From Hymenopus coronatus (lineage: Eukaryota; Arthropoda; Insecta; Mantodea; Hymenopodidae), in contig CM060900.1 of assembly GCA_030762935.1 (NCBI GenBank), positions 435,662,259 through 435,726,258 of the forward strand: a stretch of DNA of 64,000 nt, read 5' to 3'. Below the pieces are notes generated by a model. It was given only the letters and a program-made list of their open reading frames with translations. It did no database searches and was not told the DNA's origin. Each line of letters begins with the position of its first letter. The stretch's first letter is position 1. Made by a program: the position numbers and the translations under genes. This document shows, piece after piece, positions 1-11,203 of the stretch.

Positions 1-720
1 TGAAGTTTTGCTCTCATTTCTTTAGTTTCTTCACATTCAAGAATTGCATGCCAATAGTCGGACATTCCTCAATATTTAAATTTTCTCTTGAACCTTTGAA
101 CTCCACTACCCCTGTTCGGGCCCATGCAGGTCCTTCCCTGGCCCACTTGTCATATTTATCTGCATAATTCTCTATACCCCATATTCTCTTTAGCTTTCTG
201 TATACCCTCAGTGACTTTTTGTTGCTGAAACTACCCAATATCTCCTGGATTCCCATATCATACATTATATTTAACTTCTTTCCAAAATCCACTTCCATGC
301 TTCCTCTATCCCGCCACACTATATCCGAGCCGATTTTTTTTTCATTATCTCGTTTATTTTACTAACCTAGATTTTTCTTTTCCTGACTTTCTGTTGTGTC
401 ACTGGGCAGTATTTCAAGATGCTATTATCGTCCAAATTTTTTATCCTAAACAAATATTTTAGGGTACTTGTCACTATTTTCCCATACTTCCTATTCTGAT
501 AATTCAGTTTGTGCAACCCCATTTGGTGAGCATTTAGGTAGCTGCAAAATTTGTGTACAGATCTTCCCGTAAATCAAATCTAAATTTAGGCATCCCTCCT
601 CAATTTTTACTCCAAACATAATTTTAGCCCCTACTACTACCACATATATTTTCTCCATATACATATCTGGTACTTTGTGCCTACAGGTACTAATAGCTTT
701 CAAAGACAACAGTAAAGTAA
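1..720 (-). pseudogene. nLTR-1 non-LTR retrotransposon fragment (RT C-terminal region)
   Basis: Two minus-strand reading segments (about 709-491 and 319-14) resemble, in order, the C-terminal part of the better copy at 18.15-19.22 kb. The first matches the block around MLYGIEVWG and KEILGLPNATV, here decayed to IMFGVKIE and TQILQLPKCSP. The second matches the block that opens MWRRRENN and leads to the CPIC zinc-knuckle region; here the knuckle reads CPTIG, so a metal-binding Cys is lost. Several frame changes separate the segments. The 3' end lies beyond the left edge of the window. This is a dead relic. Family assignment rests on within-window similarity and is fairly secure; the clade is not. 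Confidence 0.7.
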
Positions 721-753
721 AATTTCATATATATATGAAATTTTACTTTGCTG
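710..753. repeat. Near-perfect 44-bp palindrome centred on an AT run
   Basis: The left half (710-731) and the reverse complement of the right half (732-753) match at 21 of 22 positions, with no spacer and (AT)n at the centre. It abuts the upstream end of the nLTR-1 fragment. It could extrude as a cruciform or form a hairpin in RNA. It may be a palindromic MITE remnant or a duplication at an insertion junction. Confidence 0.85.
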
Positions 754-1079
754 TTATATATATAAGAAAAGCATACAAAAGAGGTAATACTCAAAGCAAA
801 CAATAATATGGCATGTCATTTTATTCTATACATACAATGCGACTTGCAGTAGCGCATAGTGCATTTACTAGTGCGAAAAATGATGCATTGTGGTTACTTA
901 CCTACTGCGAATGGCTGCGTTATCTACTTGAAGTGTTACAAAACTGTTAACATCAATTAGTCTTCATCATTGGAAGAAATTTCAGATATTTAATTGGTAC
1001 ACGATTTTACTCCGCAGTTGTATTTTCATAGCCATTCCATTGACATTTATTTAAAATCTTATTATTTTCTCCACAACGT
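754..1079. other. No recognised feature
   Basis: AT-rich sequence without a credible reading frame; a short (TA)n lies next to the palindrome. I see nothing else. Confidence 0.5.
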
Positions 1080-1560
1080 ACTTTAGAGCAGGTAACCAAA
1101 CCAAACAAAAATTCGATGACGAGATTTCACTGTAAGTAAATGCTTTGAAGTCTCCGAAACCAAAAATAGCATGTTTAGAAGATCAATGGTGTGTGTGTGT
1201 GTGTGTGTACTTGCGTGCGTGTGTGTATGTAAACAATACAACCCAAAAGCATCATATCGGATAAATAACAAACTTGGTATTCAATCTTCCAAGGACGCGA
1301 CATCAAGTTTTTCGAGAAAATCCCCAATCCAAACTCCCCTTACATAGAACGTTTTTGTTGTAGAAATTTTTGGTTTTCTTATAAATGATTCTAAGGATTT
1401 TTATTCAATTACCACATATTTAACATATTTACACGACATATATCATGGCTTTTCTGGGAATAGCCTATGAAGTCTTCATATTCGGAAGGAATTTTGTTTA
1501 ACTAGTAAACATGTAAGATAAACAAAAAGTGCCTTGCACAAAAAAATGAAAAGCTCTTAA
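1080..1560 (+). repeat. Repeat R, plus-orientation copy (partial)
   Basis: It shares an ordered set of short blocks with the copies at 2.6 and 56.4 kb: a GT-rich microsatellite (about 1189-1230), the core CTTCCAAGGACGCGACA near 1289, a Cys-less noncoding A/T stretch, and GGGAATAGCCTATGAAG near 1458. No conserved reading frame is apparent. The repeat type is unknown. Confidence 0.65.
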
Positions 1561-2300
1561 ATACAAAATTTACTTTAAATTAAAAATAATAAAACGCAGA
1601 TTGAAGAATCAGTGCAACAAATGAAAAAAGCAAAATGGAAGAGGAAGAAACAAAACGACGAGTTCCATGGTGTGCTCGTGAAATCTTGGCCCCTACAAGG
1701 GGGATCCATATGTACCTCCAGGTTCGGAGCTATACAATGTGAAGCCCGGCGTCCGACCCAGAATTTCTTTTTAGTTTGGCCTAATTATTTAATAGGCTTT
1801 AAATATTCTTTTGTTCCAAAGATATGTTTTCCATTAAACATAAAAGTCTAGCTCCTAACATCTAGTGTAGCTCGTAACATCTGACTAAGGTAGAACAGAA
1901 CCAACAGAAAGACAAAGGTATTATCTTGCTCACTATCTCTCATGGTACTCTCCAAATTAATTTATTTGCTTGTACGGTAGAAAACCTATGCCACCATTTT
2001 AAACCAGAAAGGAGGCAATGTTAGGGCATAATTGTTGATGCGAACGCTGACGTCTCCCACCCAGAACAGACTGTTCTTATAACCAATAATTTTCAAAACC
2101 AATAAATAAATTAATGTGAATATTTTTAGAGACTTGCTTAGTTTAAGAACTTTACAGGATGCGCACTAGCTCTTGACAAATGGATTTTTTAAATGAGAGG
2201 TTAGATGCCAGTGACCCTTACTGGAGCATTGGCACACAGAAGCAGAAGCGGCAATCAGATGTGTACTCTCATGTTTCGTCGCTGCAGTAGTACAGTCACT
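1561..2300. other. No recognised feature
   Basis: A 79-codon frame at 1612-1851 lacks any recognisable motif or relative in the window and is treated as chance. The rest is unassigned AT-rich sequence. Confidence 0.4.
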
Positions 2301-2303
2301 ACA

Positions 2304-2490
2304 AGTCTCCTTAGCACGGTGGTAGCGTTGCTGCTTGTCAAGCGGGAGCCCTGGGTGGGGATTTTTCTACCGCTGGAAGACCTGGATCGGGGTGCACTCA
2401 GCCTCGTGAGGTCAACTAAGGAGCTTCTTGATGGAGAAGTAGCGGCTCCAGACCGCATTAACCGCACGTCTCCCCATATTAACTCAATGG
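2304..2490 (+). mobile_element. SINE-A copy (tRNA-derived), 3'-truncated
   Basis: The order of blocks matches the complete copy at 45.37-45.72 kb: TTAGCACGGTGGTAGCGTTG at the head, GGTGCACTCAGCCTCGTGAG, then CTTGATGGAGAAGTAGC and the GACCGCATTAACCGCA block. The copy stops where a Tc1-like transposase fragment on the other strand begins, so the two elements abut or one interrupted the other. The B-box region is shortened compared with the 45-kb copy. Confidence 0.7.
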
Positions 2491-2580
2491 GGTTCAGGTC
2501 CGGATGGTATGGCGGGATCTTAAAGCTGCGTGATGATTTCAGCCAATATTTAATCAATCACATATCTTTTACCTTCTCTA
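2466..2580 (-). pseudogene. Tc1/IS630-superfamily transposase fragment (third catalytic block)
   Basis: Read on the minus strand, this segment encodes PPYHPDLNPIELIWGDV, the conserved block around the last catalytic acid of Tc1/IS630-type DDE transposases. Upstream residues on the same strand (YVLEKVKDM, then KYWLKSS before the block) are reminiscent of the preceding helix, with one stop codon. Only about 35 codons are recognisable and no terminal inverted repeat is visible, so this is a short relic. The motif identification is firm; the subfamily is open. Confidence 0.7.
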
Positions 2581-2599
2581 GCACGTAATTATGTAAATA

Positions 2600-3320
2600 C
2601 GGATACTGGGTGGGTATTGTATTCCACCCAGAAATTCAATGTCGAGATTTCGCCGAAAATAGATGCTTTGAGGTCCTCTGAGTCAGAAAAAAGGATTTAG
2701 GAAAAGTTCCCGCGCGCGTGCGCGTGTGTGGTGTGTCTATGTGTATGCTCAAAAACTAAAAGGCCGTAAAATACCGAACTTGGTTATTAAGTTTAGGATT
2801 TTCCAAGGATGCGACACGAAGATTTTCAAGAAACTCCCCCACTCCAAACTACCCTTTACATAAAACTTGGTTTGAAAATTTTGATTTTCTCAATAATGGT
2901 TCAAACGATTTTGATCAAAATACCGCATACTGAAGATATTCACATCGTATTTAAAACGTATTTCTTGAAGTATCTGGGAATAGCTTCTGAGGACCTGTCC
3001 ATTCCGGATGAATTTTGCTTGAATTTGCGTAACTGGTAAACCCTAAGAAATAGACAAAAACTTACTAAACAAAAAAATGTTGATCTCGTTAAAACACACA
3101 CTTTGTCATACATTTTTGTTTTAGAATTGACCGTTTCCGAGATATTCCATATTATTGGTTCCAATTTTAAACTACGTAACGTTTCTCAAACTGTAGGTCA
3201 TCTTAGTTTCGTCTGTCTTTTGTTTAGAGCAAAGAGATAGCAATTTCAATTGTTTAACATAGCGACCGACTTTTAAAGGAATTGACTATTGCTCTAGTCT
3301 AGTGTATTCCCTTATTTCCC
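2600..3320 (+). repeat. Repeat R, longest plus-orientation copy
   Basis: This is the most complete plus-strand copy, about 720 bp. In order it shows a GTATTCCACCCAGAAATTCA head, a GC/GT-rich alternating stretch near 2710-2740, the core TTCCAAGGATGCGACACGAA near 2799, ACTACCCTTTACATAAAAC, GGGAATAGCTTCTGAGGAC near 2979, ATCTCGTTAAAACACACA, and a tail around GTGTATTCCCTTATTTCC near 3303. The inverted copy at 32.4-33.2 kb carries the same blocks in reverse order. It has no coding capacity beyond chance frames and no identified terminal repeats. Confidence 0.75.
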
Positions 3321-5440
3321 TTTTACTTACAATAAAGGAAGTAAGTAATAAAACAATTCCTATTTATGTGTATCTCGATTAGTATGAGGTAGATAAAAGA
3401 GTAACCTTTTGTAAGAAAAGTTTGTTTGCAGAACAGCTAGAAAAAGTAGTGCGAATGGAACACAGAAGATTTTTTGAGCTGGTTTATTGACTAACACTGC
3501 GTTATGCAAATATGTCTTCGTGCTGTGCTCATCACAGGGAATGCTATGGGACTGCAAATCTGTTTTTAAAGAATTTTATGTTGGTTGTCTAACTGTGCAT
3601 TATGATAGGAAGCATGTTGATTACTACTCGTAGGACATTTGGAGTTAGAGAGTACGCAGCAACATGACATAAGTTTCGCGACTTTGACTATGAAGTGCTT
3701 TTCCTTTTAATTTTGACACTGTAGGAGGCATTACCACGTTACTAACTAAGCAGCTCTCGTTTAAACACGGCAATGGCACAAACCCGTAACGCACAAAACT
3801 TTGCAGACAACTGTACGCAGCGTATTCTCGAAACGTAATCATTAGGAAACAGAGCTGTTTATTGTTTTAACATATTTGCTGACATGTTTGGCAAGGGTAG
3901 GCTAACTCACTGTACCTTCGCAAAGGGCATTCGTCTAGAACGAACGAGCAGCCTATAATAGAGAAACAGGCGAGACAATAACTGATGATATACTGTACAC
4001 TTCAGAACATCTTAAAGGTCGCTTGCAGATAGTGCTGCACAGGGTCACAACAATGGTTCGAACAGGTGGGTACATATAAGTGGAGTTCAATCAAGAATCC
4101 TTGTTCCTTTATTTCTTTCTTTCCGCCTTCTTTCTTTCTTCTTCTTGTGAAGAGGGTAAACAAAGAAAGAAAGAAGAATAGAAAGGAAAATTATCTTAAA
4201 TTAAACAAATTTCTAAAAAAAAAAAAACATATCTCACATTAGTTTATTTATTGGTTTTGAACCATAAGTTGTTATAAGAACACTGTTCTTATTGGGAGAC
4301 CTGACCACTTGTGACCTCTCTATTGGTAACAAAATGTACTGCAAATAACCCCAAAACGTTAAAATATTCGAACGACAGTATTCGTAATTAGTTTTGAAAA
4401 CTCATGCGGAAGAGTTGCGCTAAGTGTATATTAACATGTTTAGGTGCGCGCAAAAGTGCACTGAAGAATAAGGAGATTATTTTCAGCACCTAATATAATT
4501 TAATATTTACAAAATACGAGACCAATTCAGTAAATATTGATCTTTGCATTACTTATTTGTTATTTCTTTATTATCTTATTATTACATGTTTATCTATTTG
4601 TTGTTGTACCTGCTCGTGGCGGGCAACAATTCGTGCACAAATGACGGGCAAGCAGTCTATACTCGGGATCAGTTTTTCGTGCGCCTCTTTACAGTATATA
4701 ATAGTCTTACTAGTTTATACTTTTGTTCGCTTTATTATAAGCAAATAACATTTTGATTACTGTACTATGACTCTGTTTAATTTTTACTGTCACTTCACTG
4801 ATGTGAAGTAGTTAGGTTTGCACTGTCACGTCATGTTTCCTCATGTGTAGTGGAGCAATGAACACTCTTGAAACAGCCTCTTCTTCCTTCCACTTCAGTT
4901 GCTGAGACGTCAAACGCAAGACCTCTCTAACCACTCACAGTAGCAGTACTTATTGTAGGTCACAATTTTACCACACTCGTAGAACCACTTACTGAGTTAC
5001 AAGCAATTTTTCATATCAGAAACGTATTCAATAGCTCATTTGCGACCACGATCACTTATATAATATGAATGCGAGAAATTCTAGAAGTTTTGTGAGAGGG
5101 AGGAAAGAAGAATCCGGCGGTTTTTCTGGAAGCTTCCTTCCCCGTCGAACGAAGCTTACAAAATTCCAATTATATGTCAATAGCACCTTTGGAATTTAGT
5201 TTGCGTCGGGAGAAGAGCGCTTCTCCTTACCTCCTCATCCAACCAGTCGGTCGTTAACGCGGTAAACTCGGTACATGTCCACGTGACAATGTTTAGAAAT
5301 TATGAATTGATGCAAAGCACTGTAGTCCTTTAACACATTAAGTATTTTGTTAGGGGTTTTCCACAGTACAACAGTTCAAATATATTATTGATCCATATGT
5401 TTCTGTCTTCTCCATATTATTTGCTGTCCATTATTTCTTA
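3321..5440. other. Unassigned stretch
   Basis: No recognisable gene. Several short frames of 60-70 codons have no motifs. The segment at about 5050-5270 is less AT-rich than its surroundings and sits just upstream of the gypsy LTR, but I could not assign it. Confidence 0.4.
4102..4190. repeat. Imperfect inverted repeat of polypyrimidine and polypurine arms
   Basis: A TTTCTTTC-rich arm (about 4105-4145) is followed by a GAAAGAAA-rich arm (about 4160-4190) with a roughly 15-nt spacer. The arms are partly complementary, so a long imperfect hairpin is possible. Confidence 0.6.
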
Positions 5441-5444
5441 CTGC

Positions 5445-5723
5445 AACGGTTCATTGTAATCGAAGGCTTCGGAATCGACACTCTGGCACACGCCAAAAGC
5501 TTCGGCTTCCACAAGCTTCTAGAAACTTCATTTACAGCTGTATAAGGAAGACTTGCAAGCCAAGTTAAGGAGTCGTGAGTTAGACTCCAACTTGAGTGTT
5601 AGCACGCAGTGACATAGGGGAGCCTCAACTGTCTAAGAGTCGAAGCGTCGTGTAAATTGTTGTGCAGCAGTGAATTAAGAAACTCTTTGTGACCTACTTT
5701 TAGTAATAAAGGCATTTGTTAAA
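5445..5723 (+). repeat. 5' LTR of the gypsy-like element
   Basis: It aligns with 7919-8222 through shared blocks such as GGCTTCCACA, TCTAGAAACTTC, TATAAGGAAGA, CAAGCCAAGTTA, GAAGCGTCG and AAATTGTTGTG. TATAAGG near 5540 could be the promoter element. The primer-binding site begins one or two bases after its right end. Confidence 0.75.
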
Positions 5724-5724
5724 C

Positions 5725-5742
5725 TGGTGTCAGAAGTGGGAT
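5725..5742 (+). promoter_or_regulatory. Primer-binding site, tRNA-Leu type
   Basis: TGGTGTCAGAAGTGGGAT starts with TGG, as expected for pairing with a tRNA 3' CCA end, and its complement ends in the CTTCTGACACCA typical of eukaryotic tRNA-Leu acceptor/T arms. Its position directly after the 5' LTR supports the assignment. Confidence 0.7.
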
Positions 5743-7918
5743 TTTTACACCAAAATGTAGGAGATGATGAAAAGTTGTTTGTCCAAAATGAGGGAAAAGA
5801 AAACAGAAGTGAAATTAGAAGATGGAGAAAAATTGAAGAAATGATATCCGCAATGGAGAAGATGAATTGGAAAATTATATCTTGAATGGAAGAAGTGAAA
5901 TTTGGAATGGAGAACATGATTATTGAGCAGATGGAATCCGGAATAGGGTAGATAAAACGGGTAAAAATGGAAAAATGCAACTCGGCTTGGAGAAGATGGA
6001 AGATAAAATGGAGCCGGCAATTTAGAAAGTGTAAACGGAACCGTCTAACAAAATCGACGAACAACTGGACAGCGTGAGGAAGGTCATGGAGAAGCTGAAA
6101 GGAAAGGTGTCAAAGTTTGGGGGAAAGATAAAAAACCTTGAACGTCGCTTTGACGCCCTGGAAGACCTCAGGGAACCGTTTAAGCCCGGGAGGGGAGAGT
6201 CGACAGCGGCACCAAGGAACTAAACGCCATGATGGAAAAGATGCTGCACGTAAGGCATAAACGGTTGAAAGTCAAGACGCCCGGTCACGACACAACTTCC
6301 GCGCACGTCAAGTCAGCCAAGTACGGCGGAACGTCAACCTTCAAAGCCTTCCGCCGTCAGTTCGCTGCCGTCGCTAACTACAATTGATAGTCAGCAGAAG
6401 AAAGAACCGCGATACATCTGATAGCAAAACACCAGGGACGTACGGCAGAAGTACTGAATGCACTGCGACGTCAGCAATATCCGGAGGCATTTGGGAGATC
6501 CGCAAGAACTGCTTCGCGAATCATCGCTTGGCTGCGGCATGTCGCAGTCAGCTTAAATCGAGGCTGCAACAGCCATAGGAGACGACGCAGGGGTTCACCC
6601 TGACTATAGAGCAGCTTATGAACAAATCCCTGGTGAACCTACCTTCTAGTTGCGTCTCTCAGGAAGCTAACTACTCCTTCGTCGCTGGGATGCGTGACGC
6701 AGAGATACGACAGCGCCTAATACTCGGCGAGTAAGACGATTCACGAGGCGTTAACAACAAGCACTTAGAGCGGAGGTAGTCAAAATAACAGCTCCGCCCA
6801 CTTCGAAGACTAGGAGTATACGCTATGACAGCGAGAGAGAAGCAACCCAGAGACGACGACGATGACCTTCAAGTGGTATCTACTGAGGATTGGGCCGACT
6901 CGAGCACCTGGTAACGGACTCTCCACAACCGAGATGACAAGTGTCAGTGTGTATTGGAAATGCGGCAGCTCAGGGCACCTAGTAAAACATAATCGACTGA
7001 CAGGTGGGATACATTAGTACCTGACGTGGCGCGTAGCACACCGGAGTCATAATTGCCGTCTTCTCGCCTGACGTTGTGTGCCCTAGACAGAGGGATAAAA
7101 GAAGCCTTATCGTGGACGGGTGGACACGAAGGAAGCTGTGCCGGATACCAATGAACACCTATGCAGCCTTGTCCCTAATCCGACCAGACGTGGCGGAGAA
7201 CTTGCCAACAAGGGAACTGAATCGACCCTATGAGATACTGACGGAATCGGGCGAAACCTTTCCAGTGGAGAAGGATGTCTTGCTGGAGTTGAACCTGAGA
7301 CGGAGCGCCATAAGCCTGTGGGTATTCGTTGCAAGAGGGCTGAAGAGGTGATGTTGGCACTGGATGCCCTCGGGAATCACGATGAGATGGTCGACATCGA
7401 CAGGGAAGTTTTACTACTCGATGAAGAATAGGTAGTGTTCCGGAATTTAGACGGACATCCTGAACACCGCAGGGTGACCTCGAATGAGGACGTGATCGTG
7501 CTAAGAGGCGCGTGGCCGCGAGGGTGCGTCTAGCAGACTGGCTGTAGAAGGACTTCGTGAACCGTCTGATTCGTCAACACACCCAGGGTTCGTTCAACAA
7601 GATGGAGACCTGTTACGAATGAAAAGTCAACAGAGAAGATTCCCGGCATAAAGTTCAGGTGTGGTTGTATCACCAAACCCGGACAATGGGACGCAGACCC
7701 AGGTTTCAACAACCATAGGCAGGACCGTGCCTTGTGGTGAAGGGGGTCAACGAAGTGGCCGACCGCACCCGAAGGAAAGAAGCTGTTAGTGCTTTTAGAT
7801 TGTCTATCCTACTTCGATTTTGCTGGACGGGACGTGTGCGGCCGCTCTCATGTTTGCAGAAGCCTTGGTATGTGGCGGCGAGACTAGAGACCCACGAATG
7901 CGGTAAACACAGGAAATG
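5743..7918 (+). pseudogene. Gypsy gag, protease and integrase-tail remnants
   Basis: At 5760-6060 a run of Met/Glu/Lys-rich codons in degenerate repeats suggests a coiled-coil N-terminus. Near 6310-6385 the gag-like KYGGTSTFKAFRRQFAAV appears. Near 6955-7005 a CCHC-like knuckle survives as WKCGSSGHLVKH, with its first and last Cys lost. At 7076-7351 an open segment contains LIRPDVAENLP, resembling the region after the active site of a gypsy protease; the Asp-Thr/Ser-Gly active site itself is not intact. Near 7660-7790 the plus strand shows the integrase C-terminal pattern (WLY block, then a GPY/F-like AGPCLVV). No RT, RNase H or integrase core lies between. The deletion point is therefore near 7.45-7.65 kb. 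Confidence 0.65.
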
Positions 7919-8222
7919 GAACGCTCCGGTAACTGGAAGCTTTGGAATGCGACACATCTGTAACACGTCAGAAGCTCCGGCTTCCACAATACTCTAGAAA
8001 CTTCTGTGACGAAATTTACAGTTATATAAGGAAGAGTTACAAGCCAAGTTAGGAGCCCTGGGTTAGTCTTCAATTGGAGTGTTAGCGCGCATTGGCGTGA
8101 GAGCAGTGGCGTAAGGGAGACGTTAACTGTCTATGCGTCGAAGCGTCGAGGAAATTGTTGTGAGGAAGTGAATTGAAGAATGCTTTGTAACCAATTTTTA
8201 GTAAATTAGGATATTTATTACA
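7919..8222 (+). repeat. 3' LTR of the gypsy-like element
   Basis: Partner of the 5' LTR, differing by scattered substitutions and small indels. A SINE follows immediately on the right, so the original target-site duplication is hard to see. Confidence 0.75.
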
Positions 8223-8225
8223 AAA

Positions 8226-8560
8226 TATTTGCTGCGCCGTGGCGCAGTAGGCTGGAACGGTGCTCTGGTTTGCAGTCACGGATTGCGCCCGGGTTCAATC
8301 CCACCCAAGAGTTTGTGGATTTTAAGTCCCGGGTAATGGACGGGCGCTCATTCAGCTTCGTGAGGTTAATGAGGACTTTCGATAAGCAACGAACTTGGCC
8401 ATTATAGCGAACATTCCGGCTGGGGGATGTGTGAGGCTGTCTACATCACATCGCCGTAGCTGTTGGATGATTATCCACCTCTGCCGTGCGTAAGTGAGCG
8501 TGAGACCGGCAGTCGGATTGTTAGCCCCGGCTCGTGAGGGATTATTATTACATCATGTAA
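8226..8560 (+). mobile_element. tRNA-derived SINE next to the gypsy 3' LTR
   Basis: An A-box-like TGGCGCAGTAGGCTGG (near 8237) and a B-box GGGTTCAATCCC (near 8291) are spaced as in a tRNA gene, followed by about 240 bp of non-tRNA body and a TTATTATTA end. The body contains AGCTTCGTGAGGTTAA, recalling the GCCTCGTGAGGTCA block of SINE-A, so the families may share a central domain. It is not a functional tRNA because no acceptor-stem pairing is visible. Confidence 0.7.
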
Positions 8561-9309
8561 CATTAGATCACTACTGTAAATAGTGGTCTTCACTGTTTCC
8601 ACACTACTGTATTCTAGATTAGACTACATTTTACTTTTCAGTACTTTATCTCTATCAGTTTTTTTTATTATATTTATTTATTTGCATGCCTCCTTAATGA
8701 ACTGAATTATTACCTGCTCGTGATGTTCTTGTAAAAATGTTATGTTTAAGAACACCCCAAGAAAGAAATCCTCAGGAGTTGGTGGCCATTTAATTTATTC
8801 TCTTTGCTCTATTCACTTGTGTGGAAATCCTTCGGTTAAAAATTCTCGCACAATTCATGGTTAGTCAGTAGCAAACCCATCTTCCCGAAAATAAAACACA
8901 TCATCATGTTGCCTATTCATAGTGTTTCACGCATAATTCTATGTCACTCTATATCTCTACATCTATTTTTCAACCCCTATCTTATTTGACATGCGCTAAC
9001 TAAAGAAATTCTGGAGATCACCAGTAATAAATAACAAGTCATGAAATTATGAACGAAATTTGATACGATAGGAAAAATGACAGTGATAGCGAGGAAGACG
9101 AAGCCACAGTGTAATGTGAGTAGACAATGTGATCGATATTATTAGCACTGCGTAGTACACTCGTTGCACTTAATTTTAATAGAACTCGGGCAATTGGTGC
9201 TGCCCAAGAACATAGCATTTATCAGCTGAATTGAATAAAAATGACTATATAGTAAGCACTTCAGTTTTGGGGATCAATATTTGGGGGGGGGGGGTAAACT
9301 GAAACCCTT
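8561..9309. other. Unassigned; includes G12 at 9283-9294
   Basis: No recognisable gene. A homopolymer of 12 G precedes the SINE-D fragment. Confidence 0.45.
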
Positions 9310-9560
9310 CAATTACCTACTCGTCCAAACCCGCGAAGGCCGATTGGATTTTTTCTGCCATAAGAGTTCCTTCAGAAAGGAAGTAAAGCTGGTGGTGACG
9401 TAGATTTACGGTAGATAAAAGAAATTCAAGCTTGATAAAGAGACATCTGAGCAAAGTTAAACGTTCTTCCACACCCAATATAGAATGGGACGCTGAGAAC
9501 CAAGCAGTTAAAAAGCGTTCATAACTGAAACCCAATTTCAATTTCGTATTTGATATGAAT
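9310..9560 (+). mobile_element. SINE-D fragment
   Basis: It shares ordered blocks with 56.14-56.42 kb: AGATTTACGGTA, TGATAAAGAGACATCTGAGC, CCCAATATAGAATGGGA, and AACCAAGCAGTTA. The tRNA-like head seen in the 56-kb copy is not recognisable here. Confidence 0.65.
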
Positions 9561-10859
9561 AAAGGCTATAGGGGAAACAATTTAATAACAAGATTTCAAA
9601 GTGGCCGACTTTACATCAACTTGAATCAACCTTAGAGTAAGAATTATTAGCTTCAAGTCTGTAAATAAAATCTTGTTGTACAAGTTGATTTAACACTTTC
9701 CAGCGCTAAATATCTCAGCGTGTTGTATTTTAATGGAAACTGGTGTTAGAAGAACAACAATAATTAAAATGTGTGGAACACTAATAATTCCAAGTAAATG
9801 CTCATATGGAACACAATGGCCAATAATCAGGGCAAATTTTTGTGTTGAAAACTATTTTAGAAATTCGCATTAATAATTTTAATTGGTGGTGTTCATGGTG
9901 AATATTCTACATAAATTCGCATCAAGGTTGTACTAATTTTTGGGCAGAAGAAATGAGTAATGACGTGACAAACGAAAATTGACAGGCAGTTAAAGTAATA
10001 TTTATGTTGAAACGCCTTATTTCCAAATTGAAACTTTTTCATTTCAAATCAATATCTGGAATATAAACAAATTAGGCAAAACTAAACTGCAACATAAACA
10101 GATGATATGAGATTTTCGTTTTTCTTAGTTGTCCTTCTGTCTTTTACAGCTAAGTTATACGTAGGGGGAAATCGCTCTCTGTCAGAATTTGATATCGCTA
10201 GCTAAAGATATCCAGGGGAATTTTTACAGAAAACGTGGTAAGACTCACCTTTTAATTTCAAAGCCAATAGTGCTGTTACTAGATCTAATTTGTTACCGTT
10301 ACTACAATGGCTCAGCTGTTGGAGATAATGCACAAGGTTCTTTGTAAGAAAGAAACAAATCAAAATTAATATAACTAGTTTTAAACGCATTTGGTTGAAT
10401 GCTATCATTAAATTATTTCATTCACCGCTACTTGATTTAGTAACTAGCCTTGAATATTTAAAAATGATCTAAAGCTTTTATTGTTATATCATCAGTTTCT
10501 TTTGTCATAATGGAGTCCAATTTAGACCAAGTCATACGGCAGCACACTTTTAGATTATATGCTATTGTATCTATAACTGCACTTACTCTGCTTCCAAAAT
10601 CACCACACTTCAGAATTTCACATTTGGCTTTCAGTGAGTTACTGCGTAATAAAACTAGATCAGCTACACGCTTTTTCTTTAGTTTGTAATTTAAATTTTG
10701 GATGTTACAAGATGTTACAATATGTAACTTTCAAAAATAAAACTTTTTATTAGAAAACTTGACTATACATTTCAACTGTCAGAACAGAGGGGAGAGAGTG
10801 AATAAAGAGCTCGCGGGAAAAGTAAAAACAAGCACAAACGTCAAGCACGTAATTGAAAT
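9561..10859. other. Unassigned AT-rich stretch
   Basis: No motif, gene or repeat was recognised in this 1.3 kb. Confidence 0.4.
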
Positions 10860-11160
10860 ATTCTATAGGTAAGAATCAAACTTAGAGGCAAATCAATTCC
10901 CTGGTGGACGATCAAGCTGATCCTATTGAGAATAAGGATGAATGCACTAAAACTTCGGTATCAACAAACCTTTAATGTTGAGCAGTTAAGAAAAGAGAGA
11001 AACACCAGTATTTGGTAAGGAATCCGCTATATCAAATGAAAATAAATTACGAAAAGCTTAAATCATGGAAGGAATTTTGTAATGCAACTAATGGGACTAA
11101 TCCATGGACTGCTGTGTATAAGATTTCAGCTGGCAAAGTAGGAGCTCCAAAATTTACATT

Positions 11161-11203
<43 letters not shown>

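Larger units (their letters stand above)
5445..8222 (+). mobile_element. Gypsy-like LTR retrotransposon with internal deletion
   Basis: Two similar about 280-300-bp ends flank 2.2 kb of decayed gag, protease and integrase-tail sequence, all in plus orientation. The order LTR, tRNA-type primer site, gag-like frames, aspartic-protease-like frame, integrase C-terminal-like frame, LTR is that of Ty3/gypsy. Reverse transcriptase, RNase H and the integrase core are absent, so the copy is a non-autonomous deletion derivative. Many stops and frame changes, and divergence between the LTRs, indicate an old insertion. LTR borders are approximate because the ends are not crisp. Confidence 0.75.

Noticed and set aside
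5675..6064. 129-codon minus-strand frame rich in Phe and Ile
   Set aside because: It is the antisense shadow of the Glu/Lys-rich gypsy gag region on the plus strand.
8226..8330. tRNA gene suggested by A and B boxes
   Set aside because: No acceptor stem pairing and a long non-tRNA body follows; it is a SINE head. The same applies to the boxes near 15.7, 36.7, 37.65, 53.7, 56.15 and 62.08 kb.
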